The notes under the pieces: generated by a model | Database searches by the model: none | Seen by the model: only the letters and a program-made list of their open reading frames with translations | What the model was told of the DNA's origin: nothing | Assembly (NCBI RefSeq): GCF_900115465.1 | Contig: NZ_FOWN01000009.1 | Span: 18,627-82,626, forward strand | Direction of reading: 5' to 3' | DNA from: Halolactibacillus alkaliphilus | GTDB lineage: Bacteria; Bacillota; Bacilli; Bacillales; Amphibacillaceae | Length of the DNA: 64,000 nucleotides | Translations under genes and position numbers: made by a program | In this document: positions 42,845-52,749 of the stretch, piece by piece | Layout of the letters: each line of letters starts with the position of its first letter | Numbering within the stretch: position 1 is the first letter of the stretch

Positions 42845-45800
42845 TTTATTACCCCTTCCGTCACATTCATTCGATAAGCTTTCATTGTTTTAGGCAATGC
42901 AGGATGTGCCTTTCTTACGTTTAGGTATGCCTTGAGCGTTTCTATCCGGCTAAGAACCATCACACCTTCAGTCAGTGCTTTTAGTCGAACGGCTTGACTC
43001 ATTTGATCACACACCAGTTTAATCGTGCCCTGATCAAGCAATGCCAATGCTTCATCCTCCGTTACTGTCACAACTTCCGCCAACCCTTTTTGAATAAGCG
43101 TTTTACTCATCGACTCACTTGCATAACATAAGCCTGTCACTTTAGCTAACTGTTTTACTAAATGGTCATCTACCTGATGTAGACCAAGATAGATACCTTC
43201 CGTTTGATTGATTGACATGAATTGATTTTCTTTGTAACCAAACGCCTTTTGCAGGGCAGATTCTACTGTGTCACCTAGCCCAATTGCCTCGCCTGTCGAT
43301 CGCATTTCTGGTTGTAGTAATGGATCAACATCGCTTAGTTTAGTATGAGAGAAAATCGGCATCTTTACTGCATAAAAGGACGGCTTTTTAATTAACCCCA
43401 ACGTAGGATAAAGCTCTTTTAATGGTTGATTCAACTGTGTTCTTACCGCCAAATCAACCATATCAATTCCCGTCACCTTACTCGCAATCGGTACTGTTCG
43501 CGATGCTCTTGGGTTTACTTCTAGACAGTAAAGAGTATTCTCATCTTCGCTGAAGACGAATTGAATATTTATTAAGCCTTTAAGCTTCAAAGCTTTTGAG
43601 AGTTTTTGTGTATAGGATTCAATCATTCGTTCTTGCTTGGAGGTGAGCGTTGGCGCTGGGAAAATAGCGATACTGTCCCCAGAATGTACTCCTGCTTTTT
43701 CAACATGTTCAAAGATTCCAGGAATAATAATATCTTCTCCATCACAAACCACATCAATTTCAACTTCTTTTCCTTCAATATAGCGATCGAGTAATAATGG
43801 AAATACTTTACTTGATGTTTGTGTTTTCAATAGCTGATGCAAATATTCATCTAGTGCTTGTTCTGATTCTAGTACAATCATACCTTGTCCACCAATGACA
43901 TAAGACGGACGTAATAAAACAGGATAACCAAAGGCGCGGGCTGTTTCTTTCGCCGCTTCATATGAGTTAACCGTTGTTCCCGGAATGTGAGGAATGTCGA
44001 GCGTATCCAGTAGTTGATAAAACTGCTTACGGTCTTCCGTTAACTCAATATTTTTAATATCTGTCCCAATAAGACAAATACCACGAGCATCGAGTTCTTC
44101 CGCTAGATTAACAGCGGTTTGTCCACCAAATTGAATCAATACACCATCAGCTTGTTCTTTTTTAACAATTTGTTCAACATCTTCTGCTGTCAGCGGTTCA
44201 AAATATAAATGATCAGCGGTTGAGTAATCTGTACTTACGGTCTCGGGATTATTGTTAATAACAATCGATTCAATCCCTTGATTTTTCAAAGAAAATGCAG
44301 CATGTACGGAACAATAATCAAACTCCACGCCCTGCCCAATCCTAATTGGACCAGAGCCTAACACCACGATTTTTTTATCTTTATTTAATAGCTCTACTTC
44401 ATCATATTCAAGCCATGAACTATAAAAATAAGGCGTTTTTGCTTCAAATTCAGCCGCACATGTGTCGACCATCTTATAACTTGCCTTAATATTGGACGTA
44501 GCTAAAAATTGATGAACGTGTGCAACAGTTGTATTTAAGAGCCGAGCGATCGTAACTTCGCTTAAACTATATTTTTTTGCTTGTTTAATTAATTCTTTCG
44601 GTACGTTAGTCATTGTATAGGTACTGAGTTGATGTTCGAAATCAATTAGCGTTTTAAATTCATATAAGAAATACCGCGTAATGAGTGTATGTTGATGAAG
44701 CTGTTCAATGTCCATCCCACGTTTTAAAGCTTCCATCACATAAAATAATCGTTCATCTGTCGGGTTCTCCAACGCCTTAATAAGCATTTCCTCGGAACAA
44801 TCACTTAACGTCTCAACGTGAAAATCCATCTGGCCAATCTCCATCGATCGGATAGCTTTTGTCAATGCGGCAGTAAAGTTTCTTCCGAGTGACATCACTT
44901 CACCTGTTGCTTTCATTTGTGTTCCTAAGAGTCGATTGGCTTGATAAAATTTATCAAAGGCAAACCGCGGTAATTTTAATGCGACGTAATCAATGGACGG
45001 CTCAAAGCTGGCATAAGTATCGCCAGTAATCGGATTTAATACTTCATCTAAATAATAACCTAAGCTTAATTTGGCTGCGATGCGAGCAATCGGATAGCCT
45101 GTTGCTTTTGATGCCAACGCGCTGGAACGACTCACTCGAGGATTTACTTCAATAATAATGTAATCGTCCGTTAACGGATTCAATGCAAATTGAATATTAC
45201 ACCCACCAATCACTCCTAGAGCCCGGATCACTTTTAGCGAGGAGTCTCTTAGCATTTGGTGCTGGTGGTCAGTTAGTGTCTGGCTTGGGGCAACAACTAT
45301 ACTGTCACCTGTATGCACCCCAACTGCATCAATGTTCTCCATATTACAGATGATAATCGCTGTATCATTGTCATCACGCATAACTTCGTATTCAATCTCT
45401 TTCCATCCTTTTACTGATTGTTCAATGAGCACTTGGTGAATAGGGCTCTGATTCAAGCCGTTTTTGACAATTGACATTAACTGTTCCTTTGAATCAGCAA
45501 TCCCCCCACCAGCACCACCAAGTGTATACGCTGGACGTACAATGACCGGATAGCCGATTTTCCCAGCAAACTTACAGGCATCTTCGATTGACTCCACCGT
45601 TTGACTATGAGCCACTGGCTCACTTAATTCTTCCATCATCGCTTTAAACTGTTCACGATCTTCACCGCGTTCAATTGTTTCAAGTGGCGTTCCTAATAAC
45701 GTCACATTATGCACCTTTAACACACCATGTTCTGTTAATTTTGCCGCTAAGTTTAGCCCCGTTTGTCCGCCTAGTGTGGGGAGTAAACCGTCAGGTTTTT

Positions 45801-46041
45801 CAATAGCAATAATTTCAGCTAGGCTCTCAACCGTTAATGGCTCCATATAAATATGATCGGCAATGTTTTCGTCAGTCATAATGGTTGCAGGGTTGTTATT
45901 GACAAGGACGACTTCAATGCCTTCTTCTTTTAATGCTAGACAAGCCTGTGTACCAGCATAATCAAATTCCGCCGCTTGGCCAATGACAATAGGGCCTGAA
46001 CCAATCACAAGTACCTTTTTAATATAATCCAGCTTAGGCAT
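42841..46041 (-). CDS. carB: Carbamoyl-phosphate synthase large subunit (arginine-type)
   Basis: A 1066-residue enzyme with two ATP-grasp halves. The N half has KVLVIGSGPIVIGQAAEFDYAG, PTLGGQTGLNLA and RPAYTLGGAGGGIA; the C half repeats with KIVVLGSGPIRIGQGVEFDYC, IQFGGQTAVNLA and RPSYVIGGQGM. The last 130 residues form the allosteric MGS-like domain. It condenses bicarbonate, glutamine-derived ammonia and two ATP. The start overlaps carA by eight bases; GAGGTG precedes the ATG. Linkage with argF and ARG-box-like sites indicates the arginine-specific enzyme rather than the pyrimidine one. Confidence 0.93.
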   Translation of the reverse strand: MPKLDYIKKVLVIGSGPIVIGQAAEFDYAGTQACLALKEEGIEVVLVNNNPATIMTDENIADHIYMEPLTVESLAEIIAIEKPDGLLPTLGGQTGLNLAAKLTEHGVLKVHNVTLLGTPLETIERGEDREQFKAMMEELSEPVAHSQTVESIEDACKFAGKIGYPVIVRPAYTLGGAGGGIADSKEQLMSIVKNGLNQSPIHQVLIEQSVKGWKEIEYEVMRDDNDTAIIICNMENIDAVGVHTGDSIVVAPSQTLTDHQHQMLRDSSLKVIRALGVIGGCNIQFALNPLTDDYIIIEVNPRVSRSSALASKATGYPIARIAAKLSLGYYLDEVLNPITGDTYASFEPSIDYVALKLPRFAFDKFYQANRLLGTQMKATGEVMSLGRNFTAALTKAIRSMEIGQMDFHVETLSDCSEEMLIKALENPTDERLFYVMEALKRGMDIEQLHQHTLITRYFLYEFKTLIDFEHQLSTYTMTNVPKELIKQAKKYSLSEVTIARLLNTTVAHVHQFLATSNIKASYKMVDTCAAEFEAKTPYFYSSWLEYDEVELLNKDKKIVVLGSGPIRIGQGVEFDYCSVHAAFSLKNQGIESIVINNNPETVSTDYSTADHLYFEPLTAEDVEQIVKKEQADGVLIQFGGQTAVNLAEELDARGICLIGTDIKNIELTEDRKQFYQLLDTLDIPHIPGTTVNSYEAAKETARAFGYPVLLRPSYVIGGQGMIVLESEQALDEYLHQLLKTQTSSKVFPLLLDRYIEGKEVEIDVVCDGEDIIIPGIFEHVEKAGVHSGDSIAIFPAPTLTSKQERMIESYTQKLSKALKLKGLINIQFVFSEDENTLYCLEVNPRASRTVPIASKVTGIDMVDLAVRTQLNQPLKELYPTLGLIKKPSFYAVKMPIFSHTKLSDVDPLLQPEMRSTGEAIGLGDTVESALQKAFGYKENQFMSINQTEGIYLGLHQVDDHLVKQLAKVTGLCYASESMSKTLIQKGLAEVVTVTEDEALALLDQGTIKLVCDQMSQAVRLKALTEGVMVLSRIETLKAYLNVRKAHPALPKTMKAYRMNVTEGVIK

Positions 46042-47113
46042 GGCTATACACCTCTTTTTTTGTCACATCACGCACAAAGTCATAAATTAAATGCATCGTA
46101 TCTGTTGGACCAGGATGCGCTTCTGGATGGAATTGTACGGATGTAATAGGTTTAGATTTATGTTTTAATCCTTCAATCGATTGATCATTCACATTTATAA
46201 ATAAAACACTAAAATCATCCGTTACAGAGTCTTCACAAACAACATAGCCATGATTTTGTGAGGTCATATACACTTTTCCTGTCTCGATTGATTTAACTGC
46301 ATGATTCCCCCCACGATGTCCATAGGCCAATTTTTTCGTTGACATGCCATAGCTTAAAGCAAGCAATTGATGACCGAGACAAATACCAAAGCTCGGATAA
46401 TGATCAGCTATTTTCTTCACCGTAGGTATAAGAGGCAAACAATCAGCTGGGTCACCTGGTCCATTAGAGAACACTACACCATCAACATCCAACTGATCCA
46501 ACATTTCTTTAGTTGTATTGTATGGACAAACCGTGATGTGAGCACCTGCTTGATTTAACACATCAACAATCGATTTCTTTTGACCAAAATCGATCACAGC
46601 TAAATGGACATCCTTATTATCTTTTGCAGGAATAGAGATGGACTTTTTCACCGATACTTTTTTTACAAGGTCAGGATCGATATGTGCCATCGTTACTTTA
46701 TCCGTTGGGTCGCTTGAAATTTTTCCAAAGACATTTGAGTGGGTACGGATTATTTTTGTTAGGTGACGTGTATCGATATCATAAATAATCGGCACAGAAG
46801 TTTTTTCAGCTAACGTTTTTAATGTGCTCGTTGATGTCGGATGATCCGGCTGGTGATTAGGTGTTTGAATGATAAGCGCTTTTGCGCCAAACACTTCACT
46901 TTCCTTTACATCATCGTTACAGCCATAATTACCGATCAACGGATAAGTCATCGTCACGAGTTGTCCTTCATAAGATGGATCAGTCATCACTTCTTGATAA
47001 CCCATCATCGACGTATTAAAAACAACTTCCCCTTCTATTACTACTTGTTGATGTAGAAATTTCCCTTCTAAAATATCACCCGTATTTAAAATTAAATAAG
47101 CTGCTGTCTGCAT
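46034..47113 (-). CDS. carA: Carbamoyl-phosphate synthase small subunit (glutaminase)
   Basis: A 359-residue glutamine amidotransferase subunit. The N-terminal domain has GEVVFNTSMMGYQEVMTDPSY; the GATase domain has SNGPGDPADC, the nucleophile cysteine in FGICLGHQLLALSYG, and the histidine-glutamate pair in SVQFHPEAHPGP. It releases ammonia for CarB. First gene of the carA-carB-argF unit. A pair of ARG-box-like sites lies 78-113 bp upstream, between it and argH. Confidence 0.93.
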   Translation of the reverse strand: MQTAAYLILNTGDILEGKFLHQQVVIEGEVVFNTSMMGYQEVMTDPSYEGQLVTMTYPLIGNYGCNDDVKESEVFGAKALIIQTPNHQPDHPTSTSTLKTLAEKTSVPIIYDIDTRHLTKIIRTHSNVFGKISSDPTDKVTMAHIDPDLVKKVSVKKSISIPAKDNKDVHLAVIDFGQKKSIVDVLNQAGAHITVCPYNTTKEMLDQLDVDGVVFSNGPGDPADCLPLIPTVKKIADHYPSFGICLGHQLLALSYGMSTKKLAYGHRGGNHAVKSIETGKVYMTSQNHGYVVCEDSVTDDFSVLFINVNDQSIEGLKHKSKPITSVQFHPEAHPGPTDTMHLIYDFVRDVTKKEVYSHA

Positions 47114-47190
47114 CAGTGATCCCCTTCCTTGTATATTATATTTTGTAAAATTAATCCTCCCATACCCTTTATGTTTTGTTACTCCAATAT

Positions 47191-47226
47191 TTAATTTTTA
47201 TACAACTAAACGAATATTTATACATA
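47191..47226 (-). promoter_or_regulatory. Paired ARG-box-like sites upstream of carA
   Basis: Two similar AT-rich sites, ATTTTTATACA (47194-47204) and ATATTTATACA (47214-47224), lie in the same orientation exactly 20 bp apart, each extendable toward the ArgR/AhrC half-site pattern (the second as CGAATATTTATACATA). The 20-bp phase suits ArgR hexamer binding to paired boxes. Confidence 0.6.
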
Positions 47227-47267
47227 GTTAGGCGAAACAAAACTAGCCGAAGCTAGTTTATGTTTAG

Positions 47268-48680
47268 TTACTTTAATAGTTTCACCATGTCATCTAACCA
47301 AAGTGTCGTATCATTCAAGTAGTTATCTGCTTGTTTAAATTGCCATTGCACACTTTCTTTTGCCGTACCACCTTTAGCTTTTCTTGCATTTACAACAGCC
47401 ATGGGATCAAGCACCTTAAAAATATCTTCATCAATGACGTCAGAGAAAGCTTTAAATTCTGTTAAACTTAAATCAAGTAAATATTTTTTTGATTCAATAC
47501 AGCTTAAAACAGCTTCCCCAACAACCGCATGTGCTTCTCTAAATGTTACACCTTTTGTTACAAGGTAATCAGCCAGGTCTGTTGCATTTGAATAATCTTT
47601 TACCACCGCTTCATACATTACTTCTTTATTTACCGTCATTGTCTCAACCATTGGGCTAAATAAACTTAGAGCACCTACCAATGTTTCTACGGTATCAAAC
47701 ATACCTTCTTTGTCCTCTTGCATATCTTTGTTATAAGCGAGCGGTAAACCCTTAAGTGTTGTTAGAAGACCAAGTAGGTGACCATACACTCGACCTGTTT
47801 TTCCTCTAACGAGTTCTGGTACATCTGGATTTTTCTTTTGTGGCATCATGCTACTTCCTGTACAAAAAGCATCATCTAATTCAACAAAGTTAAACTCTTG
47901 GCTAGACCATTGGACGAGTTCTTCTGAAAAACGCGATAAGTGCATCATAATGAGCGAAGCTCCTGATAGGAATTCTACAACGAAGTCCCGATCACTTACA
48001 GAGTCTAAGCTATTTTCTGTAATAGCATAAAAATTCAACGCATCTTTCACATAATCACGATCTATAGGAAATGACGTGCCCGCAAGTGCTCCAGCGCCAA
48101 GTGGAGATTTATTGATACGTTTAAAACTATCCATCAATCTTTCCACATCACGCTGTAACATAAATACATAACTTAGCAAATGATGAGCAAAAAGCACGGG
48201 TTGCGCACGTTGTAAGTGCGTGTATCCCGGCAAAACTGTTTCTGTATGGGCCTTTGCTTGATTAAGTAACGCTGTTTGTAACTTACTTAAGAGATCAACT
48301 AGCGTCACTACTTGGTCGCGTAAGTAAAGGCGCATATCTAAAGCAATTTGATCATTACGACTTCTGCCTGTATGGAGCTTGCCTCCAACTGAGCCAATTT
48401 CATCAATTAAGAGTTTTTCAACATTCATATGAATATCTTCATTCTCTGCTGTTAAAACATTTTTATTGTCCTTAATAAGCTGATCAACCTTTTTTAAACC
48501 TTCTGCTATTTGATCGCGTTCATCTGCTTCAATGATACCGGCAGCCGCCAGCATGTTGACGTGGGCGAGACTTCCTAAAATATCATACGTCGCCAACTTT
48601 TGATCAAAGCTAATAGATGCCGTATACTCATCGACTAATTCATTGGTTGGTTTTGTAAATCGTCCGCCCCATAGTTTCAT
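47268..48680 (-). CDS. argH: Argininosuccinate lyase
   Basis: A 470-residue lyase of the fumarase/aspartase superfamily. [21 protein letters not shown] at the start, [31 protein letters not shown] and the signature [16 protein letters not shown] are all present, with the catalytic serine in GSSMM. It splits argininosuccinate to arginine and fumarate. The ATG overlaps the argG stop by four bases. No clear terminator is seen between argH and the carA control region, so some read-through into carA is possible. Confidence 0.95.
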   Translation of the reverse strand: MKLWGGRFTKPTNELVDEYTASISFDQKLATYDILGSLAHVNMLAAAGIIEADERDQIAEGLKKVDQLIKDNKNVLTAENEDIHMNVEKLLIDEIGSVGGKLHTGRSRNDQIALDMRLYLRDQVVTLVDLLSKLQTALLNQAKAHTETVLPGYTHLQRAQPVLFAHHLLSYVFMLQRDVERLMDSFKRINKSPLGAGALAGTSFPIDRDYVKDALNFYAITENSLDSVSDRDFVVEFLSGASLIMMHLSRFSEELVQWSSQEFNFVELDDAFCTGSSMMPQKKNPDVPELVRGKTGRVYGHLLGLLTTLKGLPLAYNKDMQEDKEGMFDTVETLVGALSLFSPMVETMTVNKEVMYEAVVKDYSNATDLADYLVTKGVTFREAHAVVGEAVLSCIESKKYLLDLSLTEFKAFSDVIDEDIFKVLDPMAVVNARKAKGGTAKESVQWQFKQADNYLNDTTLWLDDMVKLLK

Positions 48681-49936
48681 TGTTTGACCGCTTCCTTTAT
48701 ATCAACAGTTGTTTTCGTCATTGATTCTGGTTTTGTTTGTTGCGCTTTGGTCACTGTTTCATGAACTTGTGTTGGTAAACCCCATAATTTAATAAAACCA
48801 AGTGCTGCATCATGATCAAATTGATCACCTGTTGAATAAGTCGCCAGATCCAAATCATACAATGAATAATCAGATTTACGGCCTACTACCATCGCTTGAC
48901 CTTTATACAGTTTCACTTTCACAACACCAGATACATATTTTTGAGTTTCTGTAATAAAGGCTTTTAACGCATCTGTCAGTGGCGAATACCAGAGCGCATC
49001 ATAAACCGATTGGGCAAATTTTTGTTCAACAATTGGCTTAAATTGTGAAACTTCTCTTGGGAGTGTAAGTGCTTCAAGCTCTTGGTGAGCAGCAATAAGC
49101 GTTACACCTGCTGGCGCTTCATAAATTTCTCTTGACTTAATACCTACTAACCGATTTTCCACGTGATCAATCCGGCCTACGCCATGCTTACCTGCTACTT
49201 TATTTAATTCTAAAATTAATTCATGTAATGGATAAGATTGACCATTTATAGCCGTTGGTTTACCTTGCTCAAAGGTGATTTCAATAGTTTCCGGCTTATC
49301 AGGTGCGTCAACAGGATCTGTCGTCAATTCAAACGCATCTTTTGGTGCCTCTGCCCATGGATTTTCTAAGATGCCACACTCATTACTTCTACCCCAAAGA
49401 TTTTGGTCAATACTGTATGGACTTTCTTTACCAACTGGAACAGGAATACCATGTTTTTCAGCATAAGCCAACTCTTCGTCACGTGTCATCTTCCATTCTC
49501 TTACAGGCGCAACGATTTTTAAATTCGGATTAAGGGCTGTAAAGGCAACATCAAACCGTACTTGGTCATTACCTTTTCCAGTACAACCATGCGCGACAGC
49601 GACAGCCCCTTCTTGTTCTGCGATATCAACCAACACTTTCGCGATAAGTGGTCTTGATAACGCTGAAATGAGTGGGTACTTTCCTTCATATAATAAATTC
49701 GCTTGTAATGCAGGCAAAACATATTCTTCTGAAAATAATTCCTTAGCATCTACTGAGTAGGATTTAATTGCCCCAACATCAATAGCTTTCTTTTTAACAA
49801 ACTCTAAATCTTTCCCTTCGCCTACATCCAATCCTACAGCAATAACATCGTAATTATATTGATCCTGCAACCACTTAATTGCGACTGATGTATCTAATCC
49901 CCCTGAATATGCTAATACGATTTTTTCTTTTGCCAT
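48677..49936 (-). CDS. argG: Argininosuccinate synthase
   Basis: A 419-residue ATP-dependent ligase. P-loop-like [31 protein letters not shown] and [12 protein letters not shown] are the family signatures. It joins citrulline and aspartate. First gene of argG-argH. The promoter 70-100 bp upstream overlaps two ARG-box-like sites, so arginine should repress it through ArgR/AhrC. The last 20 residues are a short extension beyond the core fold. Confidence 0.95.
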   Translation of the reverse strand: MAKEKIVLAYSGGLDTSVAIKWLQDQYNYDVIAVGLDVGEGKDLEFVKKKAIDVGAIKSYSVDAKELFSEEYVLPALQANLLYEGKYPLISALSRPLIAKVLVDIAEQEGAVAVAHGCTGKGNDQVRFDVAFTALNPNLKIVAPVREWKMTRDEELAYAEKHGIPVPVGKESPYSIDQNLWGRSNECGILENPWAEAPKDAFELTTDPVDAPDKPETIEITFEQGKPTAINGQSYPLHELILELNKVAGKHGVGRIDHVENRLVGIKSREIYEAPAGVTLIAAHQELEALTLPREVSQFKPIVEQKFAQSVYDALWYSPLTDALKAFITETQKYVSGVVKVKLYKGQAMVVGRKSDYSLYDLDLATYSTGDQFDHDAALGFIKLWGLPTQVHETVTKAQQTKPESMTKTTVDIKEAVKQ

Positions 49937-49996
49937 ATCGATCCGCTCCCTTTATGTTTTTATTATTATCATAAGTTTTGTCGTTTCAGTTAACTT

Positions 49997-50032
49997 GTGT
50001 ATTATTATGCAACAGAAAGAATAATAATGCAA
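49997..50032 (-). promoter_or_regulatory. argG promoter overlapped by paired ARG-box-like sites
   Basis: On the minus strand TTGCAT (50027-50032) and CATAAT (50004-50009) are 17 bp apart. The same bases form two ARG-like sites, ending TTATTATGCAA (50002-50012) and TAATAATGCAA (50022-50032), in the same orientation and exactly 20 bp apart, one over the -35 and one over the -10. The 20-bp phase equals that upstream of carA. The rest of the gap to 50243 shows nothing further. Confidence 0.65.
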
Positions 50033-50243
50033 CCCTTTTTCATGTTTTTTTCATATTATTAGGGTTTGTATATTCTAAAACGCCATATTTATAAGTGAAA
50101 ATCCATAATCGAGAATTTATTTTAAGATGCATAGAAACTAATATTTATACGAATCACTGAATTATTTTGACTATTGTAACTTTTCACTCACATAAAACGA
50201 CTGATAAATAAGAACAGTTATATTTAATGAAGGAGGCGTTAGC

Positions 50244-51140
50244 ATGAGGAAAATTCTTAAGGTATTGATACCGGCCCTAATTTTACTGTTTTTAACCCTT
50301 GTCGCATGTTCAAGTAACGATTATGAAGGGGTTAGTGAACAAGATATGGCGATTCAAAATGATGTCATGGAATATCAAGCTTATGACGAAGGAGGTATAC
50401 GTCCAGAGGGATCCATCGAAGATGGAGAGATTGATGCACCAGTAGATACAACTGATCGCAAGATTATGTACAACGCCCACCTAGAGCTGACAACACGAAA
50501 ATACGATCAAGCCGTCCTATTTGTTGAAGAAGAAGTCAAAGACGTGGCAGGCTACATCTTAAACAAAGAAACACACCGTTATGATGAGCGCTTACGATCT
50601 AGCTATTTTACTATCAGAGTTCCCGAAAAGAACTTACAGCGTTTCTTAAATCGATTCGAATCTGATTTATTCCGTGTGGAATATAACGCTTTATCTGGGC
50701 AAGATGTGACCGATCAATATGTTGATTTAAATACCCGATTGAACACCCAAAAACAGTTAGAGGAAAGACTCGTCAGCTTTTTAGAAGAAGCAGAATCAAC
50801 CGAGGACTTATTGCAAATATCTCGTGATTTAGCAAACGTGCAGCTCGAAATTGAACGCTTAACTGGTCAATTAAATTATCTAGATAATCGCATTGACTTT
50901 GCGACCGTTGACCTTACCTTACAAGAGGAAGAAATCAGCACGATAAAAGATGGTGACTTAAATATTTGGCAACGCATTAAGGATCAATGGACAAGAAGCT
51001 ATGACTCTATTATCATTTTCTTCTCTAATCTCTTTGTCTTTATTGTAGGTAATTTACCTGTTATTATTGTTTTCATCACAGTAACTTCTGTTATCGGCCT
51101 CTTTGTTAGGAAGCGCTATAAAAAAACATCATCAGACTAA
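50244..51140 (+). CDS. DUF4349 domain lipoprotein
   Basis: A 298-residue envelope protein. The lipoprotein signal ends in LVAC; a short linker leads to the DUF4349 domain (about 70-230), with RKIMYNAHLELTTRKYDQA, a strand SSYFTIRVPEKNLQRFLNRF, and a central helix region LEERLVSFLEEAESTEDLLQISRDLANVQLEIERLTGQL that should form a coiled coil. A C-terminal helix (IIFFSNLFVFIVGNLPVIIVFITV) spans the membrane. Function of the family is unknown. GGAGG precedes the ATG. It stands alone between arg genes and the polysaccharide cluster. Confidence 0.85.
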   Translation: MRKILKVLIPALILLFLTLVACSSNDYEGVSEQDMAIQNDVMEYQAYDEGGIRPEGSIEDGEIDAPVDTTDRKIMYNAHLELTTRKYDQAVLFVEEEVKDVAGYILNKETHRYDERLRSSYFTIRVPEKNLQRFLNRFESDLFRVEYNALSGQDVTDQYVDLNTRLNTQKQLEERLVSFLEEAESTEDLLQISRDLANVQLEIERLTGQLNYLDNRIDFATVDLTLQEEEISTIKDGDLNIWQRIKDQWTRSYDSIIIFFSNLFVFIVGNLPVIIVFITVTSVIGLFVRKRYKKTSSD

Positions 51141-51192
51141 ACAAAAAAAGAGCCCAGTCGCTCCTTAAACGTTTAAATGCTATACGTTGTTT

Positions 51193-51247
51193 CGCACTTC
51201 ATTCTATCTACTTAACTAATAGGCAAAATGAAGTGCGTACTTTTTCA
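51193..51247 (+). terminator. Terminator of the DUF4349 gene
   Basis: Perfect 11-bp arms (51193-51203 and 51227-51237) enclose 23 nt and are followed by TACTTTTTC. It also ends just before the convergent glycosyltransferase gene. Confidence 0.6.
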
Positions 51248-51283
51248 CATTATCCTCTTGAATTCTGCTAATATCACTTACAA

Positions 51284-52717
51284 TTATTTAACATTTACCT
51301 TTTCTGGTTGAAACTCTTGACGTGTCATTTCTCCCCATTTCTTATTTTTTCTTCGATAGCCTAAAAACGCAGTAAATCTCCACCATGCATTAAGTTGTCT
51401 ATATCCAAAATTCTCCAATACGCTATATAACATTAGCAAGAAGTACTCGCTTATCTTTGTGTATTTCGAGAAATTATATTCATCCAGCAGTATCGCACTC
51501 ATCGATAAAAAGATACCATATAAAATAGACACACTTAGGAAAACGAGGAAAAATTCTAAACTGATTAATCCTAACCAAAAGGATATAAAGAACGAAAAAT
51601 AACCAATAATTTCGATGGGCGCACCAAGCATTTCAACAAATAAATAATAAGGCATCGCTAACAAACCTACCACACCATATCTAGGATTAAACAGCATTTT
51701 CTTGTGATTTAAGATGGAGTCCATTAAGCCTTTATGCCATCTTTTTCGTTGACTTTTAAGGATTTTCAGCTTTTCTGGTACTTGTGTCCAACATACAGGA
51801 TCGGGAACAAAGACAATTTTATATTGCCTTTTATTTCTTCGCATTTGCTCATGTATTTTCACGATAAGTTCCATATCTTCTCCAATAGTATTCTCAGTGT
51901 AACCTCCAGCATCTATAACAACACTTTTTCTAAATACACCAAATGCACCTGAGATTATCATTAAGGCATTGATACTCCCCCAGCCTAACCGACCGAATAA
52001 AAAGGCGCGTAAATATTCTACCGTTTGAAGACGTGCTAAATTCTTTTTAGGCAACCTCGCTTTTTCGATAAAACCTTTGTCAACTACTGAGTCATTAACC
52101 GGTCTCACAACACCACCTGATACAATAACCGTCGGATCTTCGACAAATGGGCGAATAACCTTTGCAAGTGAATCTCGTTCTATAATAGAGTCAGCGTCGA
52201 TGGCTGTCACGATTGGGTATTTGGCTATATTTATCCCGGCATTCAAAGCATCTGCCTTCCCACCATTTTCTTTATCAACAACAAGCATATTTTTATAGCG
52301 TGTAGATAAATAAATGCCTTTGATTTCTTTGGTATCAATTTTCTTTCGATAAGGCATCTCAAGTTTTTTCATATCAAATTGATTAATTATTTTTTCTATC
52401 GTTTGATCTTTTGATCCATCATTAATAATTACTAATTCAAATTCGCCATACTCAAGGCTAAGCAAGGCATGAATATTATCTATGATCGTCTTTTCTTCGT
52501 TATAGCACGGCACAATAATTGATAATGGCGGTGTATAATTAGAGGCAACCATTCCCTCATAAGACCAATATTTCTTCTTTTGCCGATCAATATATAATGA
52601 GCGAATTGACACTAGAAATAGAATAAAATAAACTGTATTAATCAATAGAACATAATATAAAATGAACCAGTTAAACTTATTCACGAATACAACCATATAG
52701 TCAATAAACGTGCTCAT
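51284..52717 (-). CDS. Membrane glycosyltransferase family 2, processive polysaccharide synthase-like
   Basis: A 477-residue membrane GT2 enzyme. One helix at the N-terminus, a cytoplasmic GT-A domain (about 50-300) and four or five C-terminal helices match the BcsA/PgaC/hyaluronan synthase layout. PPLSIIVPCYNEEKTI, IINDGSK, TAIDADSII (D-x-D), TIGEDMELIVKI (GED) and SQRKRWHKG (QxxRW) show a complete processive active site. It probably polymerises and exports a beta-linked sugar chain. There is no PilZ domain. GGGGGTG is 6 nt before the ATG at 52717; a GTG at 52726 is an alternative. It is the last gene of the signalling cluster, 23-33 bp after the HEAT gene. Confidence 0.87.
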   Translation of the reverse strand: MSTFIDYMVVFVNKFNWFILYYVLLINTVYFILFLVSIRSLYIDRQKKKYWSYEGMVASNYTPPLSIIVPCYNEEKTIIDNIHALLSLEYGEFELVIINDGSKDQTIEKIINQFDMKKLEMPYRKKIDTKEIKGIYLSTRYKNMLVVDKENGGKADALNAGINIAKYPIVTAIDADSIIERDSLAKVIRPFVEDPTVIVSGGVVRPVNDSVVDKGFIEKARLPKKNLARLQTVEYLRAFLFGRLGWGSINALMIISGAFGVFRKSVVIDAGGYTENTIGEDMELIVKIHEQMRRNKRQYKIVFVPDPVCWTQVPEKLKILKSQRKRWHKGLMDSILNHKKMLFNPRYGVVGLLAMPYYLFVEMLGAPIEIIGYFSFFISFWLGLISLEFFLVFLSVSILYGIFLSMSAILLDEYNFSKYTKISEYFLLMLYSVLENFGYRQLNAWWRFTAFLGYRRKNKKWGEMTRQEFQPEKVNVK

Positions 52718-52749
52718 CGTATTCACCCCCTCATATAATTATGTTACTT

